NCBI GenBank assembly: GCA_030917725.1 | Contig: JAUPUE010000014.1 | Span: forward strand, 1 to 14,109 | Direction of reading: 5' to 3' | Length of the DNA stretch: 14,109 nucleotides | Source of the DNA: Patescibacteria group bacterium | GTDB lineage: Bacteria > Patescibacteriota > Minisyncoccia > Phycocordibacterales > EsbW-18 | In this document: positions 5,884 through 12,166 of the stretch, one piece after another | Position numbering within the stretch: the stretch's first letter is position 1 | How the letters are laid out: each line of letters opens with the position of its first letter | The notes under the pieces: generated by a model | What the model was told of the DNA's origin: nothing | Database searches by the model: none | The model's input: the letters and a program-made list of their open reading frames with translations, nothing else | Position numbers and translations under genes: made by a program

Positions 5884-6228
5884 ATGTTGGTCAACCCTGT
5901 TACCGTCGCCCTTGGGCGTGACTACCACAAGTCTCTTGTTCGGATGACGAAGCTCAGGGGCGCAAGAAAGCCCCGGTTTTCGGTCAGACACCTCATCATC
6001 AAGCTCATCGAGGAGTACCTCAGGAGTGATGATGACGGAAAGCTCTTCGAGCCACGAGGCGGGCAGATGTTCATCCACCGCCTCGATCTCACAGAAAAAA
6101 CGCTGCGGACCGTCGTCGAGATGGCGCGCGAGCAAGGCTTCGACCCCGAAGCGCTTCTGCGGGCGATCGTCGAGAACCGCATCCGCAATCGTCAGCCCAA
6201 AAAGCGCAAAGCGGCAAGGAAGACATAG
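5884..6228 (+). CDS. Cassette C small protein, tandem ribbon-helix-helix-like
   Basis: This is the third paralog, 114 residues from the SD-backed ATG at 5884. The same frame is open back to 5707, but that would translate through the cassette B terminator and the cassette C promoter, so the long version is rejected. The first unit runs from PVTVALGRDYHKSLVRMTK (5-23) to the helix HLIIKLIEEYL (36-46). The second runs from FIHRLDLTEKTLRTVVEMA (63-81) to LLRAIVENRI (91-100). The tail RNRQPKKRKAARKT is very basic. The inner segment 24-33 is longer and more basic than in A and B. Function is unknown. The shared C-terminal helix and gene arrangement place it with the other two. Its terminator lies 21 bases from the convergent nusG stop. 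Confidence 0.8.
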   Translation: MLVNPVTVALGRDYHKSLVRMTKLRGARKPRFSVRHLIIKLIEEYLRSDDDGKLFEPRGGQMFIHRLDLTEKTLRTVVEMAREQGFDPEALLRAIVENRIRNRQPKKRKAARKT

Positions 6229-6248
6229 TGGGCATGTTCCAACCGCGC

Positions 6249-6284
6249 CTGAATGGCAAAGGCCTCTCGTGAGAGAGGCCTTTT
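6249..6284 (+). terminator. Cassette C 3' motif and terminator
   Basis: CTGAATGGC (6249-6257), then AAAGGCCTCTC (6258-6268) pairing with GAGAGGCCTTT (6273-6283) around the loop GTGA, then T. The stem sequence differs from A and B while the base pairing is kept. On the opposite strand it can also serve nusG. Confidence 0.8.
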
Positions 6285-6305
6285 CCTATGGTCAAGAAAT
6301 ATTTT

Positions 6306-6848
6306 CTAGCTTCGGCGAACCTGGAGGAAGTCGAGCTCGACTGGAGTCTCGCGACCGAACATCGAGACGAGAACTTTGACCTTGCCGCGCTGGCGGTCGA
6401 CTTCGGCGACGCGTCCTTCGAATTCTTTGAACGGTCCGTCGACGATGGTGATGCGGTCTTCAACTTCGAAGTCGATGGTGTGCATCGGCATATCTGCCTT
6501 CATACGACCAAAGAGCTCAGCAACCTCATCTTCGCGAAGTGGAACCGGCTGAACACCTGAACCAACGAATCCAGTAACACGAGGAGTGTTGCGAACGACG
6601 TACCATGAATCATCGGTGACAATCATGTCGACGAGCACATATCCCGGATAGACCTTCTCCTCTTCTTCGACACGCTTTCCGCGCTTCACTTTGATTTTCT
6701 TTTCTGTTGGGACGAGCACGCTGAAGATGCGGTCTTCCATACCAAGTGACTCGACGCGCTGTTTGAGATTGCGGACAACAGCGTCTTCGTATCCTGCGTA
6801 TGTGTGAATCGCGTACCAGTGGCGTTCTGCGTCGGTGTTTTGCTTCAT
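6306..6848 (-). CDS. nusG: Transcription elongation/antitermination factor NusG
   Basis: NusG binds RNA polymerase and increases processivity. The 180-residue protein has the NGN domain (about 9-115) with HWYAIHTYAGYED, VYPGYVLVDM (67-75) and TPRVTGFVG (88-96), and a C-terminal KOW domain (about 130-178) with DGPFKEFEGRVAEVD and VLVSMFGRETPVELDF. Length is typical. It follows secE by 55 bases, the usual pairing. No Shine-Dalgarno lies next to the ATG. Instead an AAAGGAGA sequence sits in a small hairpin loop 36-43 bases upstream, too far for normal initiation. The gene that usually follows, rplK, is separated from it by the cassette array. Confidence 0.97.
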   Translation of the reverse strand: MKQNTDAERHWYAIHTYAGYEDAVVRNLKQRVESLGMEDRIFSVLVPTEKKIKVKRGKRVEEEEKVYPGYVLVDMIVTDDSWYVVRNTPRVTGFVGSGVQPVPLREDEVAELFGRMKADMPMHTIDFEVEDRITIVDGPFKEFEGRVAEVDRQRGKVKVLVSMFGRETPVELDFLQVRRS

Positions 6849-6903
6849 GGGTAGCTTTTAGCTATTGGCTATTAGAAATGATTGTCTCCTTTCAATCGTC
6901 GCT

Positions 6904-7089
6904 TTATTTAATGATGTACGTCTTAACGATGTGCGTGAAGAGCTGGTCGAATGCGCCGAGGTAGACCGCCGTGAGAAGCGAGATAACGATGACGAGGACC
7001 GTAAACCAGATTGTCTGGCTGCGGGTTGGCCAGCTCACGTGCTTGAGCTCTGAGCGGGTGTCTTTGATGTATTGGATGAATGAGGACAT
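6904..7089 (-). CDS. secE: Protein translocase subunit SecE
   Basis: SecE is the small clamp subunit of the SecYEG channel in the inner membrane. The 61-residue form has the conserved amphipathic segment IKDTRSELKHVSWPTRSQT (8-26) with the KHVSWP core, followed by a single membrane helix (about 28-48) and a short tail. This is the one-helix form found in most bacteria. The frame is open upstream to 7164, but the ATG at 7089 gives a canonical N-terminus and the longer form would run through the promoter. It forms a unit with nusG and has a promoter at 7137-7164. Confidence 0.93.
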   Translation of the reverse strand: MSSFIQYIKDTRSELKHVSWPTRSQTIWFTVLVIVISLLTAVYLGAFDQLFTHIVKTYIIK

Positions 7090-7136
7090 GGTGATTTCCC
7101 AAATTAAAAAGCCCATTTCGGGGCCTGATGTCAAGT

Positions 7137-7164
7137 ATTGTACTCTCTCTGCCCCAAAAAGCAA
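7137..7164 (-). promoter_or_regulatory. secE-nusG promoter
   Basis: TTGCTT (7159-7164), a 16-base spacer and TACAAT (7137-7142) on the minus strand. The -35 lies inside the T run of the secDF terminator. A perfect TTGACA also occurs at 7129-7134 but has no well-spaced -10. Predicted leader about 40 bases. Confidence 0.6.
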
Positions 7165-7185
7165 ACGCCCCGCGAGTGCGAGGCG
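7156..7185 (-). terminator. secD-secF terminator
   Basis: On the minus strand CGCCTCGC pairs with GCGGGGCG (8 pairs, one wobble, 4-base loop; 7166-7185) and is followed by TTTGCTTTTT (7156-7165). It lies 24 bases past the secF stop. Confidence 0.75.
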
Positions 7186-7208
7186 AGAGCTATCGGCGAG
7201 AAGGTTTG

Positions 7209-8114
7209 TTACGCCTTCTTGAGCTTCCTGTTTCCAATCACAACAAGCAACGGGCTTGCGATGAAGATTGATGAGTACGTACCGGCAATCTGACCAACAA
7301 GGAGTGTGAGCACAAAGCTGTGGATTGTTGGGCCGCCGAGGAAGAAGAGAACGAGCAAGACAAGAATGACAGTGAACGAGGTGTTGAACGAACGAACGTA
7401 TGTCTGTTCGAGGCTCTTCCCCACCGTCTGATCGAATGGTTGGTTGATGTTCTTCTCGCCGTTCACGCGGAGGTTCTCACGGATGCGGTCGAACACAACA
7501 ATTGTGTCGTTCACCGAGAGACCGAGGATGGTGAGAATCGCGACAACGAAGAGTGTATCTGCTTCCAATCCTGCAAAGTGTCCGAGGATGGCAAAGACAC
7601 CTGTCGGGATGATGATGTCGTGGAGAAGCGTAACGATGGCAACGAGACCGTAGTTCCATGACGACACCGGCTTTGCAACCTTACGGAAGACGAAAGCGAT
7701 GTAAAGGATGATCATCAAGACCACAAGGATGATGGCGATGGTGGTCTTCTTGCGGAGCTCCTGACCAACAGTTGGTCCAACTGAGCTGACGCGCTCTACC
7801 TGCATACCTGAGCCGAGTGCGCTGAGTGTTGAGACGATTGTTGCATTGTCTCCTTCAGCGAGCGGTCGCATGCGGATGTTGTAGCCGTTCTCCCCCGCTG
7901 TGCGAACGAGAGCGTCTTCAAATCCTGCTGTGGCAAGCGCTGTGCTGATAGCCTCAGTACTTGGTGTCGAGCTTGCGTAGCTCACCTCGACGATTGCACC
8001 ACCGGTAAAGTCGACGCTCGGACGGAGTCCCCACATCGAGATGAAGACGATGGATGCAAGAACAAGGAGTCCCGAGATGATGAAGAATATGCTTTTGTTT
8101 CGTATGACGAACAT
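7209..8114 (-). CDS. secF: Protein translocase subunit SecF
   Basis: SecF pairs with SecD as a proton-driven accessory complex of the Sec channel. The 301-residue protein has a first membrane helix (about 9-28) followed by LRPSVDFTGGAIVEV (30-44), a periplasmic domain to about 125, and five further membrane segments. The conserved LLHDIIIPTGVFA lies near 163 and GLSVNDTIVVFDRIREN near 198, the SecF hallmark. Length is normal. It starts 4 bases after the secD stop, so it is the second gene of a secD-secF operon, and it is followed by a terminator. No Shine-Dalgarno is visible. Confidence 0.96.
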   Translation of the reverse strand: MFVIRNKSIFFIISGLLVLASIVFISMWGLRPSVDFTGGAIVEVSYASSTPSTEAISTALATAGFEDALVRTAGENGYNIRMRPLAEGDNATIVSTLSALGSGMQVERVSSVGPTVGQELRKKTTIAIILVVLMIILYIAFVFRKVAKPVSSWNYGLVAIVTLLHDIIIPTGVFAILGHFAGLEADTLFVVAILTILGLSVNDTIVVFDRIRENLRVNGEKNINQPFDQTVGKSLEQTYVRSFNTSFTVILVLLVLFFLGGPTIHSFVLTLLVGQIAGTYSSIFIASPLLVVIGNRKLKKA

Positions 8115-8118
8115 AAAT

Positions 8119-9423
8119 TTATTTTGAAAGGCCTGATCCGAACAAGAAGCGCATCATTGGCGTCGTCTCCTTTGGTGCGATTGCCATGAGAAGCGTTCGT
8201 GTCACACCAATTGCTGTGAGCATCGAGACAACCACACCGAGAATGAGCGTCAATGCGAAACCGCGGATGAGGCTTGTCGTGGTGTAGAAGAGGATGATCG
8301 CAGTGAAGATTGCCGTGAGGTTACCGTCACGGATGGAGAACCATGCACGTGAGAAGCCTTCGGTGATTGCGTCGGCGATGCGCTTGCCCGAGCGAATCTC
8401 TTCTTTCATGCGTTCAAAGATGAGGATGTTCGCATCAACCGCCATACCAATGGTGAGGATGAATCCGGCGATGCCTGATGCAGTAAGCGTAACCGGGATA
8501 ACCTTGAAGAGCGCCAAAAGGATGAGTGCGTAGAGTGCGAGACCAACCGTAGCGATGAGACCTGGAAGTCGGTACCAGAGGATCATGAAGAGCGCGATGA
8601 TGATGAGGCCCCATACACCCGCCATAACGCCGGCATTCACAACCGTTGCACCAAGCGATGCACCAATTGATTCTGCGCCGACGAGCTGAACAGGTACCGG
8701 AAGCGCACCGAAGTTGAGATTACGAACGAGATCGCGCGCTTGCTGCACGTCGCCGTTTCCAGTGATGATTGCCTTACCATCGGTGATGGTCGATTGAATG
8801 ACTGGATCGCTGATGATCTGACCATCGAGGAAGATTGCGAGGATCTCGCCAACATGTTTGGTTGTGATGTCAGCAAAAAGTGCAGTTCCCTCTTCATCAA
8901 ACTCGAGTGACACAATCGCTTCTTGGATGAGGCTACCCTGACTTCCCGAGCCAAACTGGAGTGAAGCATTCTTGAGATAGCGTCCCGTAAGACCGGTTGC
9001 CGTGTACGTCGTGGTCGTCGCACCTGCAGCGATAGGATTCTGGAGCTTAAATTCGAGAACGGGTGTCTCGCCAAGAGCCTTCACAGCTGCATCGACATCG
9101 GTAACACCAGGGAGTTCGACAATGAGACGCTCTTCTTTGCCACCTGCGATTGAAGCGCGCTCTGTTTGTACCAATGGTTCCGAAACGCCAAAGACGTTCA
9201 CACGGCGCTCGATGACCTCACGAAGAGAGTTCATCGCGTCGTCGACATCGCCAGATGCGAGACCTGAAACGTCGGCGCGATATGTAAGAAGCGTTCCACC
9301 CGCGAGATCCAAACCGAGTTTGAATGCGTATTTCGAGTCAGGGGCTTTTTCAGTTGAGTAAACAAAGAAACCGACGAGAATGCCGATAATGATTATGATG
9401 AGGGCTCCAATGCGTGCTTTCAT
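8119..9423 (-). CDS. secD: Protein translocase subunit SecD
   Basis: SecD acts with SecF in the inner membrane to drive late steps of export. From the ATG at 9423 it has 434 residues: a membrane helix (about 5-22), LGLDLAGGTLL (36-46), a periplasmic P1 region with IVELPGVTDVDAAVKALGE, and a C-terminal six-helix block with ILTIGMAVDANILIFERMKEE and SIRDGNLTAIFTAI. The frame stays open to 9651, but that extension is antisense to the small gene at 9581-9805 and crosses its terminator, so it is rejected. The protein is shorter than the E. coli form, which has a larger periplasmic head, as in many other bacteria. The predicted leader is about 11 bases with no Shine-Dalgarno. Confidence 0.96.
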   Translation of the reverse strand: MKARIGALIIIIIGILVGFFVYSTEKAPDSKYAFKLGLDLAGGTLLTYRADVSGLASGDVDDAMNSLREVIERRVNVFGVSEPLVQTERASIAGGKEERLIVELPGVTDVDAAVKALGETPVLEFKLQNPIAAGATTTTYTATGLTGRYLKNASLQFGSGSQGSLIQEAIVSLEFDEEGTALFADITTKHVGEILAIFLDGQIISDPVIQSTITDGKAIITGNGDVQQARDLVRNLNFGALPVPVQLVGAESIGASLGATVVNAGVMAGVWGLIIIALFMILWYRLPGLIATVGLALYALILLALFKVIPVTLTASGIAGFILTIGMAVDANILIFERMKEEIRSGKRIADAITEGFSRAWFSIRDGNLTAIFTAIILFYTTTSLIRGFALTLILGVVVSMLTAIGVTRTLLMAIAPKETTPMMRFLFGSGLSK

Positions 9424-9440
9424 ATAGGTTTTATGGGAGC

Positions 9441-9469
9441 ATGATACGCTCGGTAACCCCAAAAAGCAA
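9441..9469 (-). promoter_or_regulatory. secDF promoter
   Basis: TTGCTT (9464-9469), a 17-base spacer and TATCAT (9441-9446) on the minus strand. The -35 is part of the T run of the terminator at 9460-9500. The same TTTGCTTTTTGGGG word occurs at the secE promoter. Confidence 0.6.
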
Positions 9470-9500
9470 AGAACCCGCGGCCGTAGTGGCGTTGGGTTCT
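9460..9500 (-). terminator. Terminator of the small gene at 9581
   Basis: On the minus strand AGAACCC (9494-9500) pairs with GGGTTCT (9470-9476) across a 17-base loop and is followed by TTTGCTTTTT. The long loop makes it a weaker stem than the others. Confidence 0.6.
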
Positions 9501-9503
9501 GGT

Positions 9504-9562
9504 GTGGGAGGTCCGCTAAGCGGACCTTGCCCACGCTCAGCGTGGGAGTCCTTTCAGCTCCC
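9504..9562. repeat. Cluster of overlapping palindromes
   Basis: GGTCCGCT-A-AGCGGACC (9510-9526) and CCCACGCT-C-AGCGTGGG (9530-9546) are two near-perfect 17-base palindromes sharing the core CGCTNAGCG. GTGGG (9504-9508) can also pair with CCCAC (9530-9534), and GGGAG (9544-9548) with CTCCC (9558-9562), so competing folds are possible. It fills the gap between the small gene and its terminator. Confidence 0.7.
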
Positions 9563-9580
9563 GGGAATGTACTAGATTGA

Positions 9581-9805
9581 CTAGGAAGTCGGACGACCGA
9601 TGACCTTGCAGATGACAGGGACTTCGAGCGAACGCTCGATGTCCCCGACAAGTGCCTCGACCTCTGGGGGGAGGTCCCGCCGGTTGATCACCTGGGAATC
9701 CTCACCGTCGATTCCAAGGAACTCAAGAGTCGCCTTCAGGAGAACCCGTCGATCCTCCTTGTCACGCTCTCGGGAATACTCCCTCTGTCTCTCTTCTACG
9801 GTCAT
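9581..9805 (-). CDS. Small charged protein of unknown function
   Basis: I do not recognise this 74-residue protein. It begins with a highly charged, probably helical stretch (VEERQREYSRERDKEDRRVL, residues 3-22). A segment LEFLGIDGEDSQVINRRDLPPEV (28-50) and a C-terminal VEALVGDIERSLEVPVICKVIG follow. No signal peptide or membrane segment is visible. Support for a real gene is strong for its size: a good SD (AGAGGAGGA, 9812-9820) 6 bases from the ATG, a consensus-like promoter and a downstream terminator. It is a single-gene unit between folD and secD. The strong SD sets it apart from the housekeeping neighbours and links it in style to the three cassette genes, suggesting an accessory or acquired gene. 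A role cannot be assigned. Confidence 0.75.
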   Translation of the reverse strand: MTVEERQREYSRERDKEDRRVLLKATLEFLGIDGEDSQVINRRDLPPEVEALVGDIERSLEVPVICKVIGRPTS

Positions 9806-9811
9806 AACAAT

Positions 9812-9855
9812 TCCTCCTCTGGGATATACTATACCACTTTGTGGGTAAAAAGCAA
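9812..9855 (-). promoter_or_regulatory. Promoter and SD of the small gene at 9581
   Basis: TTGCTT (9850-9855), a 16-base spacer and TATAGT (9828-9833) on the minus strand, then the SD AGAGGAGGA (9812-9820). Just upstream a short stem GGATT / AATCC (9854-9867) followed by GCTTTTT may end folD, so the -35 again overlaps a terminator tail. Confidence 0.7.
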
Positions 9856-9897
9856 TCCCTGTGGATTACTTCCGAGAGGAGCCGAAAATAGCTTATT

Positions 9898-10695
9898 TTA
9901 GAGCCCTTTTGCGGTAGCCAGGGTGTAGAGATTCTTAAAAATCATCATCACAGCGAGTGGACCGATGCCTCCAGGAACAGGAGTGAAGAGCGACGCCTTC
10001 ATCTCACACGCTGGGTCCGCATCCCCCACCACCTTGCCTCCCGCTTCGCTCGTGCCCGCATCAAGAATAATCACACCCTCCTTAATCATGTCCGGCTTCA
10101 CCAAATGTGGTGCACCCGCACCAAGCACAACGATATCCGCACCAATCATTGCCGCGCACATGTCTGGTGTGCTCTTGTCACACACAATGACTTCACCACC
10201 CTCACGTTCAAACCACTGTGCGGCGGGTTTTCCAACAAGTCTTCCGTGCCCGAGAACGACCACTTTCTTTCCCGCGATGTTAATTTTATTTTCTTCGAGG
10301 ATATTTTCAAAAGCCGCAACAACAGGGGGAAGGATTTCTGAAGCTCCGCCTCCGATTCCATCGACATCGTGGCTCGCAGGCAGTGCCGCAAGCACGCGTT
10401 CGGTATCAACTCCTGATGGCAACGGAAGCTGAACAATAATGCCGTCAGCCTGTTCGACAGCAGTCGCAATCATATCGATAAGTTCATCTGTTGTGGTGGT
10501 CTCCGGCATATCGATCACTTCGACCATCGCGCCCACCGACTCCCCTGCTCGCTTCTTGATGTTGATGAATTGCTCGGTCGCTTTGTCTTTTGAGAGGACG
10601 AACACGCGCAAGATCGGTGCACGAGAAAGGCCGGCAACTTTTTCAGCCAACGTCTCTCCATACCTCTTTGCCATGTCTCGTCCGTCAATGCGCAT
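9898..10695 (-). CDS. folD: Methylene-THF dehydrogenase / cyclohydrolase
   Basis: FolD interconverts methylene-, methenyl- and 10-formyl-THF with NADP(H). The 265-residue protein is slightly short (the usual is about 280-300). It shows GIIVQLPLP (84-92), HDVDG (aligned with the conserved Asp125 region), the nucleotide loop GHGRLVGKP, and FTPVPGGIGPLAVMM near the end. The catalytic lysine aligns with Lys47 in FINIKKRAGESVG. The tyrosine usually found four residues before it (YxxxK) is Phe43, an active-site change worth noting. The ATG lies 18 bases past the sugar-transferase stop on the same strand, so it is probably read from that transcript. No Shine-Dalgarno is visible. Confidence 0.93.
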   Translation of the reverse strand: MRIDGRDMAKRYGETLAEKVAGLSRAPILRVFVLSKDKATEQFINIKKRAGESVGAMVEVIDMPETTTTDELIDMIATAVEQADGIIVQLPLPSGVDTERVLAALPASHDVDGIGGGASEILPPVVAAFENILEENKINIAGKKVVVLGHGRLVGKPAAQWFEREGGEVIVCDKSTPDMCAAMIGADIVVLGAGAPHLVKPDMIKEGVIILDAGTSEAGGKVVGDADPACEMKASLFTPVPGGIGPLAVMMIFKNLYTLATAKGL

Positions 10696-10713
10696 ATAAC
10701 AAGATGATAGCGC

Positions 10714-12069
10714 CTAAACTCCCGCCCGCGAAAGGAGTGTTTTCATGGTCTTGAGCGCAATCTTGAGATCGAGGAAGAACGAGCGATTGGTGATGTAATA
10801 GAGATCGTACGAGAGCTTGCGCTTGGTCTTCTCGATGTCGATGCCTTGGCGCGGAACATCGTAGTCGTTGATCTGTCCCCAACCAGAAAGACCCGGGGTG
10901 ATGAGATGGCGGACGTTATAGAAAGGAACCTCTTCTTCGTAATGCTTTACGAGCGCAGGAAGCTCGGGGCGCGGACCGATGAGCGAGAGATCACCACGAA
11001 GCACATTCCAAAGCTGTGGAAGTTCGTCGATGCGCGTCTTGCGGAAGAACGCGCCTGCGCGCGTAATGCGCTGTTGGCTTTTGAGAACTTGATCGCCACT
11101 GTCCGAGCCGGTCATCGTGCGCACCTTCACAATCTTGATGAGACGATTGTTGCGTCCGACGCGGTCCTGCGTGATAAAGACATCACCCTTGTCTTCGAGA
11201 TAGATTGCGAGTGTCACAAACGGCAAAAGCACAATCGATGCCAAGAAAAGTGGCAACGTGATAATGATATCCATGAGACGCTTAAGAAATTCGTACGTGA
11301 ACTTGCGCGTAACCGAGATGTTCTCGAGGAACCAACTGTACTGCACAAGCGAGAGCGGCACGCGATCAAAAATGTCTTCGTACACCTTGTGCATGTCGAT
11401 GAATCGCACGCCTGAGAAGATGAGGTTATAGAGGCTCGGGAGAATCGACACAATGTGGTCGTTGGTTGTATCGATAACAATCGTACCAATGCCTTCTGAA
11501 TACACGCGTTCAACAATTTCTTTTTTGAAATCGAATCCGTCGACATCCAAGAGATCAATTGTCGAAACGAATCGCAGACCGTAACGCGGGTTGCCGTTCA
11601 CTTCGCGTGCGAGGTCGCGCATCTCATCCCCCGTTCCGATGAGGATCGCAGGCTGTTGATCTCGCTCCATAAAGAAGACCGAGCCAAAGCGGCGCCAGAG
11701 AACAACGAGTGCGAACGAGACGATGAGATAGATGAACAGGATCGTCTTCGGTGTGATACCAAAATATGGAATGAAATAGAAAAACAGGATGCCAATGACA
11801 CTGTTAACAACCTGCGTGTTAAGAATGATTCCTGGGAGGCGCTTTTTGAGGATCGACGTATGCTTCTCATAGAGGCCAGCGATGAAGAACGCGAAGAGCC
11901 ACACCCCAAAAAGGATGATAAAAGCGGCAAAATGGCGCGACCATTCCTCACTGCTAGGAAATGCCCCGTTTCGGATAAGCAACGTCAACCATAGCGATAT
12001 GAAGAGGATCGCCACGTCGCCCAGGAAGAGAAAGACGGCGTCGAGCCTGTTGAGACCCTTGAAAACCAT
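10714..12069 (-). CDS. Polyprenyl-phosphate glycosyl-1-phosphate transferase
   Basis: This integral membrane enzyme family transfers a sugar-1-phosphate to undecaprenyl phosphate, the first step of many capsule, O-antigen and exopolysaccharide pathways. The 451-residue protein has four N-terminal membrane helices (about 11-32, 46-66, 83-103, 107-126), a central Rossmann-like domain (AILIGTGDEM near 141), and a membrane helix at about 264-291. The C-terminal catalytic domain has IVKVRTM (313-319), TRIDELPQLWNVLRGDLSLIGPRPE with the catalytic Asp348-Glu349 pair, and PGLSGWGQIN (392-401). This is the full WbaP/CpsE-type layout. The sugar cannot be predicted. It is divergent from a glycosyltransferase and followed by folD. 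Confidence 0.92.
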   Translation of the reverse strand: MVFKGLNRLDAVFLFLGDVAILFISLWLTLLIRNGAFPSSEEWSRHFAAFIILFGVWLFAFFIAGLYEKHTSILKKRLPGIILNTQVVNSVIGILFFYFIPYFGITPKTILFIYLIVSFALVVLWRRFGSVFFMERDQQPAILIGTGDEMRDLAREVNGNPRYGLRFVSTIDLLDVDGFDFKKEIVERVYSEGIGTIVIDTTNDHIVSILPSLYNLIFSGVRFIDMHKVYEDIFDRVPLSLVQYSWFLENISVTRKFTYEFLKRLMDIIITLPLFLASIVLLPFVTLAIYLEDKGDVFITQDRVGRNNRLIKIVKVRTMTGSDSGDQVLKSQQRITRAGAFFRKTRIDELPQLWNVLRGDLSLIGPRPELPALVKHYEEEVPFYNVRHLITPGLSGWGQINDYDVPRQGIDIEKTKRKLSYDLYYITNRSFFLDLKIALKTMKTLLSRAGV

Positions 12070-12075
12070 AGAGAT

Positions 12076-12104
12076 GGTATATCATGAAGCACGCAGCGAT
12101 GTAA
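12076..12104 (-). promoter_or_regulatory. Sugar-transferase promoter, leaderless
   Basis: On the minus strand TATACC (12076-12081) is followed by six bases and then the ATG at 12069, so the start site coincides with the start codon. A moderate -35, CTTACA, lies 18 bases upstream. The -35 is weak enough that this is a tentative call. Confidence 0.4.
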
Positions 12105-12127
12105 GGCGGCAATGTAAATGGAAATAA

Positions 12128-12150
12128 ATTGTCGCCTTTCGATTGTCGCC
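12128..12150. repeat. Short dispersed repeat, copy 2
   Basis: The 22 bases 12128-12149 match 6881-6902 (the secE-nusG gap) at 19 of 22 positions. Internally TTGTCGCCTT occurs twice, at 12129 and 12143. Confidence 0.45.
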
Positions 12151-12166
12151 TTCTTTTATCACATTC

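Noticed and set aside
5536..6135. Minus-strand open frame of 199 codons
   Set aside because: It is antisense to cassettes B and C and runs across their terminator and promoter, with no SD or recognisable motif.
4779..6284. Integron-type gene cassettes or a CRISPR array
   Set aside because: Integron cassettes usually lack their own promoters and end in attC sites with a core site and an integrase nearby, none of which is seen. The spacing of about 500 bases and the coding content exclude CRISPR.
9424..9651. Longer SecD start
   Set aside because: The extension crosses the secD promoter and a terminator and is antisense-like low-complexity sequence. SecD proteins begin at the membrane helix.
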